DNA from: Bacillus luti
Lineage (GTDB): Bacteria > Bacillota > Bacilli > Bacillales > Bacillaceae_G
DNA: 64,000 nt
NCBI RefSeq assembly: GCF_001884105.1
Contig: NZ_MACI01000069.1
Coordinates: 124,001 to 188,000, forward strand
Direction: 5' to 3'
Shown: positions 32,718 through 40,730 of the stretch, in pieces
Numbering within the stretch: the stretch's first letter is position 1
Layout: every line of letters begins with the position of its first letter
Made by a program: the position numbers and the translations under genes
Notes under the pieces: model-generated
The model's input: only the letters and a program-made list of their open reading frames with translations
What the model was told of the DNA's origin: nothing
Databases searched by the model: none

Positions 32718-33752
32718 ATGACTAGAACAGTAAGTATGTCAACTGCAATTAATGAAGCGATGAAAATATCAATGCGTCGTGATGAAAATGTAATTTTAAT
32801 AGGGGAAGACGTTGCAGGCGGTGCGCAAGTTGATCATTTACAAGATGATGAAGCTTGGGGCGGTGTACTTGGCGTGACGAAAGGGCTAGTACAAGAATTT
32901 GGCCGAAATCGTATTTTAGATACACCAATTTCAGAAGCTGGTTACATGGGAGCGGCAATGGCTGCTGCTGCAACTGGTTTACGTCCGATAGCTGAATTAA
33001 TGTTTAATGACTTTATCGGTAGTTGTCTTGATCAAGTATTAAACCAAGGCGCAAAGTTCCGCTATATGTTCGGTGGTAAAGCGAAAGTGCCAGTTACAGT
33101 ACGTACGATGCATGGTGCTGGTTTTAGCGCAGCAGCTCAGCATTCACAAAGTTTATACGCATTATTTACGAGCATTCCAGGTATAAAAGTTGTCGTTCCT
33201 TCTACTCCGTATGACGCAAAAGGCTTATTGTTAGCGGCAATTGAAGATGACGACCCAGTAATCTTCTTTGAAGATAAAACACTCTACAACATGAAAGGTG
33301 AAGTGCCAGAAGGGTATTATACAATTCCTTTAGGTAAAGCAGATATTAAACGTGAAGGTTCTGATGTAACAATTGTCGCAATTGGAAAACAGGTTCATAC
33401 CGCTCTTGCAGCTGCTGAACAATTATCAAAAAAGGGGCTTGAAGTAGAAGTTATTGATCCGCGTTCTTTATCACCACTAGATGAAGATACAATTTTATCA
33501 TCTGTTGAGAAAACAAATCGTCTTATCGTTATTGATGAAGCAAACCCAAGATGTAGCATAGCAACTGATATCGCAGCAATCGTAGCGGATAAAGGATTTG
33601 ATTTATTAGATGCACCTATTAAACGAATAACAGCACCACATACACCAGTTCCGTTCTCACCACCGCTTGAAAAGTTGTATTTGCCAACGCCAGAGAAAGT
33701 AATTGAAACGGTATCAGAAATGATCGGAGACCAATCTTTATTGCATGTGTAA
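32718..33752 (+). CDS. acoB: acetoin dehydrogenase E1 beta subunit
   Basis: This 344-residue protein is the partner of AcoA in the E1 heterotetramer. The transketolase-like pyrimidine-binding part has MSTAINEAMKISMRRDENVILIGEDV, TPISEAGYMGAAMAAAATGLRPIAELMF and HGAGFSAAAQHSQSLYALF. The C-terminal domain includes VIDPRSLSPLDEDTI. GAGGAGGGTG precedes the ATG, and the gene is 17 nt after acoA. Confidence 0.95.
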   Translation: MTRTVSMSTAINEAMKISMRRDENVILIGEDVAGGAQVDHLQDDEAWGGVLGVTKGLVQEFGRNRILDTPISEAGYMGAAMAAAATGLRPIAELMFNDFIGSCLDQVLNQGAKFRYMFGGKAKVPVTVRTMHGAGFSAAAQHSQSLYALFTSIPGIKVVVPSTPYDAKGLLLAAIEDDDPVIFFEDKTLYNMKGEVPEGYYTIPLGKADIKREGSDVTIVAIGKQVHTALAAAEQLSKKGLEVEVIDPRSLSPLDEDTILSSVEKTNRLIVIDEANPRCSIATDIAAIVADKGFDLLDAPIKRITAPHTPVPFSPPLEKLYLPTPEKVIETVSEMIGDQSLLHV

Positions 33753-33778
33753 TGAACGATGAGAAGGGAGAGAGAAAT

Positions 33779-34984
33779 ATGGCTGTAGAAGTTGTAATGC
33801 CGAAGTTAGGGATGGCGATGAAAGAAGGTATTATTACAAACTGGAATATTAAAACAGGCGATAATGTAGCAAAAGGAGAATTAATTGCTAGTATTAACTC
33901 AGAAAAAATCGAAACTGAAATAGAAGCACCCGCTGATGGAACTGTACTTGATATAGCTGTAAGTGAAGATGAAGGAGTTCCACCTGGCACTGTAATTTGC
34001 TACATCGGTAAACCGAATGAAAAAGTAGACGTTCATGAAAGTACACATGTTGTAGAAGAAAAAACATCTAATATAGAAGTACAAAATGTACAACATCCAG
34101 AACCCTACGCGAAAGAAGTGGCGAAGCAAAGAATTAAAATTTCACCTGTAGCGAAGAAAATTGCCAGAACTGAAAATCTTGATATCAAGGCATTAGTTGG
34201 TACAGGTCCTGGTGGAAGAATTACCAAGGCGGATGTATTAAAAGCGCTTGAAATAAGAGTGAACGTTCCAGAAGTACCTGAACAAGAAAAAGAAAACAGT
34301 AAAATAATTCCTGTTACCGGTATGCGGAAAGCAATCGCAAACCGTATGCATGCAAGCTTACAAAATAGTGCGCAATTAACATTAACGATGAAAGTAGATG
34401 TTACTGACTTAGTAGATTTACATAAAAATATGGCTGATACTGTACAAAAACGATATGACAATAAATTAACGATTACAGATTTTGTTTCTCGTGCTGTTGT
34501 ATTAGCACTTGGGGAGCATAAAGAAATGAACAGCGCTTATATAGATGATGCAATTCATCAATTTGAACATGTTCATTTAGGCATGGCAGTCGCATTAGAA
34601 AAAGGGTTAGTCGTTCCAGCTATTCGCTTTGCTAATAATCTATCTTTAGTAGAGTTGTCTAAAGAAATTAAGAATGCGGCACAAAAGGCACGAACAGGCA
34701 GTTTAAATAGTGATGATATGCAAGGGACAACATTTACAATTAGTAATTTAGGTAGCTTCGGTATTGAATATTTCACGCCAGTATTAAATACACCCGAAAC
34801 TGGTATTTTAGGTGTAGGTGCAATTGAACATGTTCCGGTATATAAAGGGAAAAAATTAAGAAGAGGAAGTATGTTACCTTTAAGTTTAACATTCGATCAT
34901 CGTGTATTAGATGGTGCACCAGCAGCTGCATTTTTACGTACAATTAAAGATTATTTAGAAGAACCTGTAACAATTCTTTTATAA
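33779..34984 (+). CDS. acoC: acetoin dehydrogenase E2 (acetyltransferase)
   Basis: This is the dihydrolipoyl acetyltransferase core of the complex, 401 residues. The lipoyl domain (1-75) has the attachment lysine in SINSEKIETEIEAP. The peripheral subunit-binding domain is at about 115-155 (ISPVAKKIARTENLDIKALVGTGPGGRITKADVLKAL). The catalytic domain ends with LTFDHRVLDGAPAAAFL. ATG 33779 is chosen over 33752, which overlaps acoB, because AAGGGAGAGAG sits just before it. Confidence 0.95.
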   Translation: MAVEVVMPKLGMAMKEGIITNWNIKTGDNVAKGELIASINSEKIETEIEAPADGTVLDIAVSEDEGVPPGTVICYIGKPNEKVDVHESTHVVEEKTSNIEVQNVQHPEPYAKEVAKQRIKISPVAKKIARTENLDIKALVGTGPGGRITKADVLKALEIRVNVPEVPEQEKENSKIIPVTGMRKAIANRMHASLQNSAQLTLTMKVDVTDLVDLHKNMADTVQKRYDNKLTITDFVSRAVVLALGEHKEMNSAYIDDAIHQFEHVHLGMAVALEKGLVVPAIRFANNLSLVELSKEIKNAAQKARTGSLNSDDMQGTTFTISNLGSFGIEYFTPVLNTPETGILGVGAIEHVPVYKGKKLRRGSMLPLSLTFDHRVLDGAPAAAFLRTIKDYLEEPVTILL

Positions 34985-34999
34985 AGAGAAGGTGAGAGA

Positions 35000-36379
35000 A
35001 TGAATAAATTAGTTGTTATTGGAGGCGGACCTGCTGGCTATGTAGCGGCAATTATCGCGGCTCAAAATGGAAAAGATGTCACTCTTATTGATGAAGCTGA
35101 TCTTGGCGGGACTTGTTTAAATGTTGGTTGCATGCCTACGAAATCATTGTTAGAAAGTGCAGAAGTACATGATATTGTGAAAAAAGCGAATCAGTATGGA
35201 GTTACGCTTAACGAAGGAAGTATTTCAATTGATTGGAATCAAATACAGACGAGAAAATCACAAATTGTTATGCAGCTCGTTCAAGGAATTCAATATTTAA
35301 TGAAGAAAAACAAAATTAAAGTAATAAAGGGGAAAGCGAAATTCGAAACGGATCACCGTGTACGAGTGACACAAGGTGATAAAGAAGCTGTAGTAGATGG
35401 AGAACAGTTCATTATAGCGGTAGGTTCAGAACCAACTGCATTACCTTTTGCTCCATTTGATGGGAAGTGGATTTTAAATAGTAGCCAAGCGATGTCTCTA
35501 GAAGAAATACCAAAATCATTATTAATCGTTGGTGGTGGTGTAATAGGTTGCGAGTTTGCAAGTATTTATAGTCGACTTGGAACAAAAGTTATGATTGTTG
35601 AAATGGCACCGCAATTACTACCTGGTGAAGACAAAGATATCGCACATATTTTAAGAGAGAAACTAGAAAAAGATGGTGTAGAAATATTTACAGGAGCAGC
35701 TTTAAAAGGATTAAATAATTATAAAAAACAAGCTTCATTTGAATATGAAGGAAGTATCCAAGAAGTTAATCCAGAATTTGTTCTCGTTTCTGTCGGCCGA
35801 AAACCACGTGTACAACAATTAGATTTAGAAAAAGCAGGAATTCAATTTTCAAATAAAGGAATTTCTGTGAATGAACATATGCAAACAAATGTATCACATA
35901 TTTACGCAGCAGGTGATGTGATTGGTGGAATACAGCTTGCTCACGTTGCCTTCCATGAAGGAACGACAGCAGCATTACACGCGAGCGGAGAAGATGTGAA
36001 AGTAAACTATCATGCTGTACCTCGCTGTATTTATACGGCTCCAGAAATTGCTAGCGTCGGTTTAACAGAAAAAGGAGCAAGAGAACAATATGGTGATATA
36101 CTTATTGGAGAATTTCCTTTTACAGCGAACGGAAAAGCACTTATTATTGGAGAACAAACGGGTAAAGTAAAAGTCATTGTGGAACCTAAATATCAAGAAA
36201 TTGTAGGGATTTCTATTATCGGTCCTCGTGCAACCGAACTAATCGGACAAGGCACTGTAATGATTCATACAGAAGTTACCGCTGATATAATGAGAGATTT
36301 TATTGCAGCGCATCCCACTTTAACTGAAGCGATTCATGAAGCGTTATTGCAAGCTGTAGGACATGCTGTACATGCTTAA
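35000..36379 (+). CDS. acoL: acetoin dehydrogenase E3 (dihydrolipoamide dehydrogenase)
   Basis: This is the FAD-dependent E3 subunit that reoxidises the lipoyl group of AcoC with NAD. Motifs: GGGPAGYVAAIIAAQNGKDVTLID (FAD), GGTCLNVGCMPTKS (redox-active CxxxxC), VGGGVIGCEFASIYSRLGTKVMIVE (NAD), IYAAGDVIGG, and HPTLTEAIHEAL with the C-terminal active-site His/Glu. The length of 459 residues is normal. It is last in acoABCL and followed by a hairpin. Confidence 0.95.
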   Translation: MNKLVVIGGGPAGYVAAIIAAQNGKDVTLIDEADLGGTCLNVGCMPTKSLLESAEVHDIVKKANQYGVTLNEGSISIDWNQIQTRKSQIVMQLVQGIQYLMKKNKIKVIKGKAKFETDHRVRVTQGDKEAVVDGEQFIIAVGSEPTALPFAPFDGKWILNSSQAMSLEEIPKSLLIVGGGVIGCEFASIYSRLGTKVMIVEMAPQLLPGEDKDIAHILREKLEKDGVEIFTGAALKGLNNYKKQASFEYEGSIQEVNPEFVLVSVGRKPRVQQLDLEKAGIQFSNKGISVNEHMQTNVSHIYAAGDVIGGIQLAHVAFHEGTTAALHASGEDVKVNYHAVPRCIYTAPEIASVGLTEKGAREQYGDILIGEFPFTANGKALIIGEQTGKVKVIVEPKYQEIVGISIIGPRATELIGQGTVMIHTEVTADIMRDFIAAHPTLTEAIHEALLQAVGHAVHA

Positions 36380-36392
36380 ATGAAAATATAAT

Positions 36393-36431
36393 AAACCACT
36401 ATTCTCTAAATGAATGAGAGAATAGTGGTTT
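36393..36431. terminator. terminator after acoL
   Basis: AAACCACTATTCTCT pairs with AGAGAATAGTGGTTT around a 9-nt loop, between convergent genes. Confidence 0.85.
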
Positions 36432-36461
36432 GAATTTTTATAGAAGAAATTAAATACCCTA

Positions 36462-37058
36462 TTACTTTTTAACGTCAATAGCTGAAGTTTTATCGTTCCA
36501 TTCATCAGATAAATTAGCAGTTTTACCATACCAATCAGCGTGTTTAAATACAACACCTTTTCCATATCCTTGTGTAGAAGTATGCTCCCACAGTGTCGTT
36601 GAATAACTTGCAGAAGGTGACGCTGTGCTTATAGAAGAAATTCTGTCGTTCCAGCTAGATGGTAAGTTTTTAAAGCCACTGCTCCAGTAAATATATTGGC
36701 CACCTTTATTTATATGTTCATAAAAATCAGTACTACCAGCACCACTGCCTAAAGGATTAATTTTATTTTTAAGTACTTTTTTATCCTTTTCAATATAAGC
36801 ATCCAATGTTTCTCGGCTAGTAAAGCCATAAGCTAACCAATCTCCATTTTCATTTTGCTCTGGTAATACCATAGTAATTTGGATGTCTTTTTTCTCCTGC
36901 TCACTTAATTTTGCAAAAGAAGTAACATTCTGTTCATCAACTTTTAAATAATCAAATGATTTAATTACATTACTTTTTTCTTCAGCGCTTGCTACTCCTA
37001 GTCCTCCAGTTAATGCAAAACCCGCTACTAATGTCCCTGCTACTAATTTCTTCAACAT
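36462..37058 (-). CDS. secreted beta/gamma-crystallin-like protein
   Basis: A signal peptide (MLKKLVAGTLVAGFALTGGLGVASA) predicts export and cleavage after A25. The C-terminal half (about 112-198) looks like two beta/gamma-crystallin Greek-key motifs: each starts with an aromatic-glycine strand (FYEH...YIYW and LWEH...GVVFKHADW) and ends with a Ca-binding clamp of the N/D-N/D-x-x-S/T-S type, NDRISS (137-142) and NDKTSA (188-193). The N-terminal part (26-108) is not recognised. It is likely an extracellular calcium-stabilised protein; an inhibitor or wall-associated role is possible. Confidence 0.8.
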   Translation of the reverse strand: MLKKLVAGTLVAGFALTGGLGVASAEEKSNVIKSFDYLKVDEQNVTSFAKLSEQEKKDIQITMVLPEQNENGDWLAYGFTSRETLDAYIEKDKKVLKNKINPLGSGAGSTDFYEHINKGGQYIYWSSGFKNLPSSWNDRISSISTASPSASYSTTLWEHTSTQGYGKGVVFKHADWYGKTANLSDEWNDKTSAIDVKK

Positions 37059-37279
37059 ATAACCATCCCTTTTTGTTTAGATTTTTGTACAGGTGAATCT
37101 TTGTACTAGTAAAATGTATTCTAATTATTGATTGTTGTAAATATTCTGAAGTTTTAGAAATAAAAGGCAGAATATTTACAGTTTTACATTTTTTCTTTAG
37201 AAAAAATAGTTATTGGAATGATATAATAAATAGATATATCGCTTTTATTGGATGTTAAAATGTTTTAGGAGGAAAGCCT

Positions 37280-37936
37280 TTGAAGTATTTCAATAAAGAT
37301 TGGTATAAAGAAATGCAAGTGTTTGGATTTTTAATTTTCCCAGAAACATTGGAGGAATGGGAAGATATTTTGCGAGAGAGTAAAAAAATAGGAATGGATT
37401 ATAAGCAAAGTTTAAGAGAAGACCTGGAAGAAAAGAAAGAAGATTTATTAAAGTTTCTACCTAAGTCATTACATCCATACATTCATGACAATACAATTAA
37501 TTCAGAATACCCATCGGAAAAATTAAAGAAACTTATGCTTGAGTGGACAATAGATTATGAGAAAAGAATCAATGATTTGGAACAAGCGTATATAGATAAT
37601 TATAATACTATAAAAGATAAGCTCGCGCAGAATGTCGTTCAACTACATGAATACTCACTACATGACAGTGTAGTCAAATCAGTAGAGAAAAAATCAAAAG
37701 ATACGCTAATTATTATTTTAGATTGCAGTGGTACTTTCAGTGAATTTGATAAACTGCAAGTAACTTTTACAGGAGTAACGAAATGTTCTATTCCGGAAAA
37801 TTTTGAAGGTGCTTGGTGGTTATGTCATGAAATAGATCTTGCTGGAGATGGTTTTGAACTGGGGGTTTTATTTGATTGTCCATTTGAAGAAGTGATGATT
37901 TGTGCAAATAATGTATTGCTGGAGATAGGTAACTAG
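37280..37936 (+). CDS. DUF4085 family protein, 218 aa
   Basis: The protein fits DUF4085, a family of unknown function. The start MKYFNKDWYKEMQVFGFLIFPETLEEWE leads into a charged helical part, followed by a beta-rich C-terminal domain (VVQLHEYSLHDSVVKSVEK...TLIIILDCSGTFSEFDKLQVTF...WWLCHEIDLAGDGFELGVLFDCPFEEVMI). There is no signal peptide. The start is TTG behind AGGAGG. Confidence 0.8.
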   Translation: MKYFNKDWYKEMQVFGFLIFPETLEEWEDILRESKKIGMDYKQSLREDLEEKKEDLLKFLPKSLHPYIHDNTINSEYPSEKLKKLMLEWTIDYEKRINDLEQAYIDNYNTIKDKLAQNVVQLHEYSLHDSVVKSVEKKSKDTLIIILDCSGTFSEFDKLQVTFTGVTKCSIPENFEGAWWLCHEIDLAGDGFELGVLFDCPFEEVMICANNVLLEIGN

Positions 37937-37954
37937 TATACTTTATAACTTTAC

Positions 37955-37988
37955 AAATAAAAACAGTCTTATATGACTGTTTTTATTT
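37955..37988. terminator. shared convergent terminator
   Basis: AAATAAAAACAGTC pairs with GACTGTTTTTATTT around a short loop between convergent genes, and overlaps the stop of the lipoprotein gene. Confidence 0.85.
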
Positions 37989-38474
37989 AGATGCTAAATT
38001 ATCAAGTTTCCAATATGTTTCTGTTAACGGCGCAGCTTTGCTATCTATATATAAATACATATTATTTAAATCTTTTGGTGAAGTTTTCATATTAAATTCA
38101 ATGTCGGTAGTTAAAGAGAATTCAGATGGAACCTTTTTAGCATTTTCATTTTGTATAACTTCACCTTCGTATTTTTCACCCGTTTTGTCATCTTTTATGA
38201 AATATTTTATTTCTGAAAGATCTATCGTTTGTCCGTCAACACGAGCGTTATTTATAGTAACGCGAGCTGTGAGGCGCCACTCTTTGTCTATTTTTTCGAA
38301 TTTAGCATTTTCAACAGTTGCTCTATAGTATTCGTTTTTAAATATTTCCCCATAGTGCATTGCATTCTTTTCAAGAGCGCTCTTTTCTTGTTTTGGTGCA
38401 GTATTCCCATTACATCCTGCCATTAGTCCTGTAAATAATAATGCTGTACAAGTTACTTTAATTATAGATTTCAC
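37983..38474 (-). CDS. putative lipoprotein, 163 aa
   Basis: The N-terminus (MKSIIKVTCTALLFTGLMAGC) is a lipoprotein signal with lipobox LMAGC. The mature region is a beta-rich domain (YYRATVENAKFEKIDKEWRLTARVTINNARVDGQTIDLSEIKYFIKDD) that recalls DUF4352/telokin-like immunoglobulin folds in Bacillus lipoproteins, without clear family assignment. The GTG start at 38474 is chosen by AAAGGAAT 4 nt upstream; the longer ORF start lacks a site. Confidence 0.7.
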   Translation of the reverse strand: MKSIIKVTCTALLFTGLMAGCNGNTAPKQEKSALEKNAMHYGEIFKNEYYRATVENAKFEKIDKEWRLTARVTINNARVDGQTIDLSEIKYFIKDDKTGEKYEGEVIQNENAKKVPSEFSLTTDIEFNMKTSPKDLNNMYLYIDSKAAPLTETYWKLDNLASK

Positions 38475-38649
38475 AGTAATTCCTTTCTGTGTTAAAAAGT
38501 AAAACATAGGAATAATTTTACATCAACAAGGAGGTAAGTGGAAGTATTTTAATAGAATATACAAATATATATTTATTCGGTGTTGAATGTAATGGGATAG
38601 AAAGAAGGAGAAAACCTGTACAAAGCTGAAAGAATAAGAATTGAAAATA

Positions 38650-38678
38650 TTGTAAAACAGAAAAAGTATGCATATAAT
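38650..38678 (+). promoter_or_regulatory. sigma-A promoter of DeoR operon
   Basis: TTGTAA and TATAAT are spaced by 17 nt, 47 nt upstream of the deoR-type gene start. Confidence 0.6.
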
Positions 38679-38725
38679 GAAAATAAAGATTAATTTTCTG
38701 AATCTTCAATAACGGAGGTGTGAAC

Positions 38726-39496
38726 ATGTTTACCGAAGAGCGTAGAGGGAAAATTTTAGAGTTACTTAAGAAAGATGGAAGGGTAATTGCTAAAGATCTT
38801 GCGGAAATTTTCGATATGTCTATTGATTCTATAAGAAGAGATTTGTCTATTATGGAGAAGGATGGCTTGTTAAAAAGAACACATGGAGGTGCAATCGAAC
38901 TTGCTAGAGTAAGGAATTTAGCTGCCGAACCATCAAAACGTTATCGTGATAGTTCACTAGATGAAGGAGCGATTGCGAAAGTTGCTGCATCATTCATACA
39001 AGAAGGAGATTCCGTTTTTATTGGCGGGGCATCTATTCATTATGCGATGTTAAAGTATTTACCTGAAACATCATTTACAGTTGTTACAAATTCTATAGAA
39101 ATTGCTAGTACGTTACGGGAATATAAGAACATTGATACGTATTTAATTGGAGGAAAGGTGAAACCATCAGGAAATATGACAGATACACTTGCCTCAGAAT
39201 TGATAAGTCAATTCTCAATTGATCTGTATTTTTCTACAAGTGGCGGCATTTCATTGAATGGTATAAGTACTGCAACGCCGGAAGTTGCTTATTTTAGTAA
39301 AACAGTAAGTAAGATTGCTAGAAGAAACATTTGTTTAGCTCCTCATACTAAATTCGGAATAGACTGCTTTATAAAAGGAGAGTCACTGATAGAAATTGAC
39401 CTTATAATAACAGATGGAGACGCTAATAAAGAAACGATTCAAGAATTTGAGAAACAAGGTAAAGAAATTGTAATAGCATCAATAGACTGCATTTAA
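38726..39496 (+). CDS. DeoR family transcriptional regulator
   Basis: This is a 256-residue DeoR/GlpR-type repressor. The N-terminal winged helix is FTEERRGKILELLKKDGRVIAKDLAEIFDMSIDSIRRDLSIMEKDGLLKRTHGGAI. The sugar-phosphate-sensing C-terminal domain shows FIGGASIHYAMLKYL, TVVTNSIEIASTL, YLIGGKVKPSGNMTDTLASELI and GISLNGISTATPEVAY. The effector would be a phosphorylated sugar, but no sugar genes are adjacent. ATG 38726 follows GGAGGTG. It heads a close-packed unit with GNAT, NIPSNAP and small membrane protein genes. Confidence 0.92.
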   Translation: MFTEERRGKILELLKKDGRVIAKDLAEIFDMSIDSIRRDLSIMEKDGLLKRTHGGAIELARVRNLAAEPSKRYRDSSLDEGAIAKVAASFIQEGDSVFIGGASIHYAMLKYLPETSFTVVTNSIEIASTLREYKNIDTYLIGGKVKPSGNMTDTLASELISQFSIDLYFSTSGGISLNGISTATPEVAYFSKTVSKIARRNICLAPHTKFGIDCFIKGESLIEIDLIITDGDANKETIQEFEKQGKEIVIASIDCI

Positions 39497-39508
39497 AAGG
39501 AGTTTGAA

Positions 39509-40063
39509 ATGATTATAAAAAGACGAGAGTTTCATATAAATGGATTAGCTTATACGATTCGTTCTGCAGCTGAAACAGATGCTGAGCAATTATCGAAGAT
39601 TAGAGTTCAGATCGATGGCGAAACTGAAAATATGGATAGAGAAGCTGGAGAGGGATTTATAGATAAGATAGGGTTTCAAAAAATAATAAAAACAGATAGT
39701 GAAGAGACAAAGAATTTGTTTTTAGTTGCAGAAGTGCACAATCGAATCGTTGGATTTTCAAGATGTGAAGGGTCAAATCTAAAGAGATTATCTCATAAAG
39801 TAGAATTTGGCGTTTGTATTTTAAAAGAGTTTTGGGGATATGGAATGGGTAAGAGTCTATTGCAACAATCTATTTATTGGGCTGATGAAAATGAGATTAA
39901 AAAGATATCATTACAAGTATTAGAGACAAACGAAAAAGCCATTCAGCTTTATCAAAAGTTAGGTTTTGAAGTAGAAGGCATTTTGAAAAATGATAAAAGA
40001 CTGTCAGATGGGAAGTATTATAATACGGTAGTAATGGGGAGATGTATTTCAGTCTGTTCATAA
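39509..40063 (+). CDS. GNAT family N-acetyltransferase
   Basis: This is a 184-residue acetyltransferase. Its N-terminal part begins YTIRSAAETDAEQLSKIRVQIDGETENMDRE. The acetyl-CoA loop is FGVCILKEFWGYGMGKSLLQQSIYWA, and LQVLETNEKAIQLYQKLGFEVEGILKND is the usual RimI/RimJ-like end. The gene is 12 nt after the DeoR gene with a GGAG site, so it is probably co-transcribed. Substrate is unknown. Confidence 0.88.
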   Translation: MIIKRREFHINGLAYTIRSAAETDAEQLSKIRVQIDGETENMDREAGEGFIDKIGFQKIIKTDSEETKNLFLVAEVHNRIVGFSRCEGSNLKRLSHKVEFGVCILKEFWGYGMGKSLLQQSIYWADENEIKKISLQVLETNEKAIQLYQKLGFEVEGILKNDKRLSDGKYYNTVVMGRCISVCS

Positions 40064-40078
40064 AAGAGGTGATAATGT

Positions 40079-40417
40079 ATGTTTTATAGAAGGAAGTACT
40101 ATATAGTAAAGAATGAATTTACAGAAATATTTAACGAGCATTTTACTAACACGAACTTACCTAATCAGTTAAAGCATGGCGCTAGGCTAATAGGACGCTG
40201 GATGAAAGATAATAATGATGGTACAACTGAAATATTTGCCATATGGGAATATAATAATTATGAACAGTATAAAGAAATTGAATCAAAAATTAGAAGTGAC
40301 GAGAAACATGTTAAAAGAATACATGATTGGTATGAAAAATATGGCGGGAAAGAATATGTTTTAAAGGAGTACATAGTAGAGGTGAAAAATGAAGAGTTAG
40401 TATGTACTATAAAGTGA
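40079..40417 (+). CDS. NIPSNAP family protein, 112 aa
   Basis: The protein resembles NIPSNAP ferredoxin-like domains: YYIVKNEFTEIFNEHFTNTNLPNQLKHGARLIGRWM then TEIFAIWEYNNYEQYKEIESKIRSD. Such proteins form dimeric alpha/beta barrels with no settled function in bacteria. It is third in the DeoR unit, 15 nt after the GNAT gene. Confidence 0.8.
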   Translation: MFYRRKYYIVKNEFTEIFNEHFTNTNLPNQLKHGARLIGRWMKDNNDGTTEIFAIWEYNNYEQYKEIESKIRSDEKHVKRIHDWYEKYGGKEYVLKEYIVEVKNEELVCTIK

Positions 40418-40434
40418 TAGAGGGGTGAGGGATA

Positions 40435-40608
40435 ATGGGAATTAAAACAAAATTATATTTTAGTTTAGTATCCACTATTTTATTTGCAATAGCGGTGATA
40501 GTTTTCTTAATAAATGATACTCCGCAAAAGTGGGTTTGGTTATGTATTTTCTTTGCATCCATTATACAAAATATAGTGTTACTAAAAAAGAACAAAGAAG
40601 CGCATTAA
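40435..40608 (+). CDS. small two-TM protein, 57 aa
   Basis: This short ORF encodes MGIKTKLYFSLVSTILFAIA... with two hydrophobic segments (about 8-26 and 33-50) and a basic C-terminus (LLKKNKEAH). GAGGGGTGAGGG precedes the ATG and the gene is 17 nt after the NIPSNAP gene, so it is probably the last gene of the DeoR unit. Function is unknown. Confidence 0.6.
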   Translation: MGIKTKLYFSLVSTILFAIAVIVFLINDTPQKWVWLCIFFASIIQNIVLLKKNKEAH

Positions 40609-40653
40609 GATATTCAAATTATTAACATATTTGTGTCGTCTTTCTAGTTTTAT

Positions 40654-40667
40654 TGAAAACGCTTTTA
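40654..40667 (+). promoter_or_regulatory. candidate cre (CcpA) site upstream of acoR
   Basis: TGAAAACGCTTTTA matches the catabolite-responsive element consensus in its central part and lies 64 nt upstream of acoR. CcpA control of acoR is known in Bacillus subtilis. The 3' end deviates from consensus. Confidence 0.55.
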
Positions 40668-40730
40668 TTCAGTTTTATAATAAAAGTATGTTTTATAAAT
40701 CTCCAAAACAATTAAAAGGGAGATGATACA

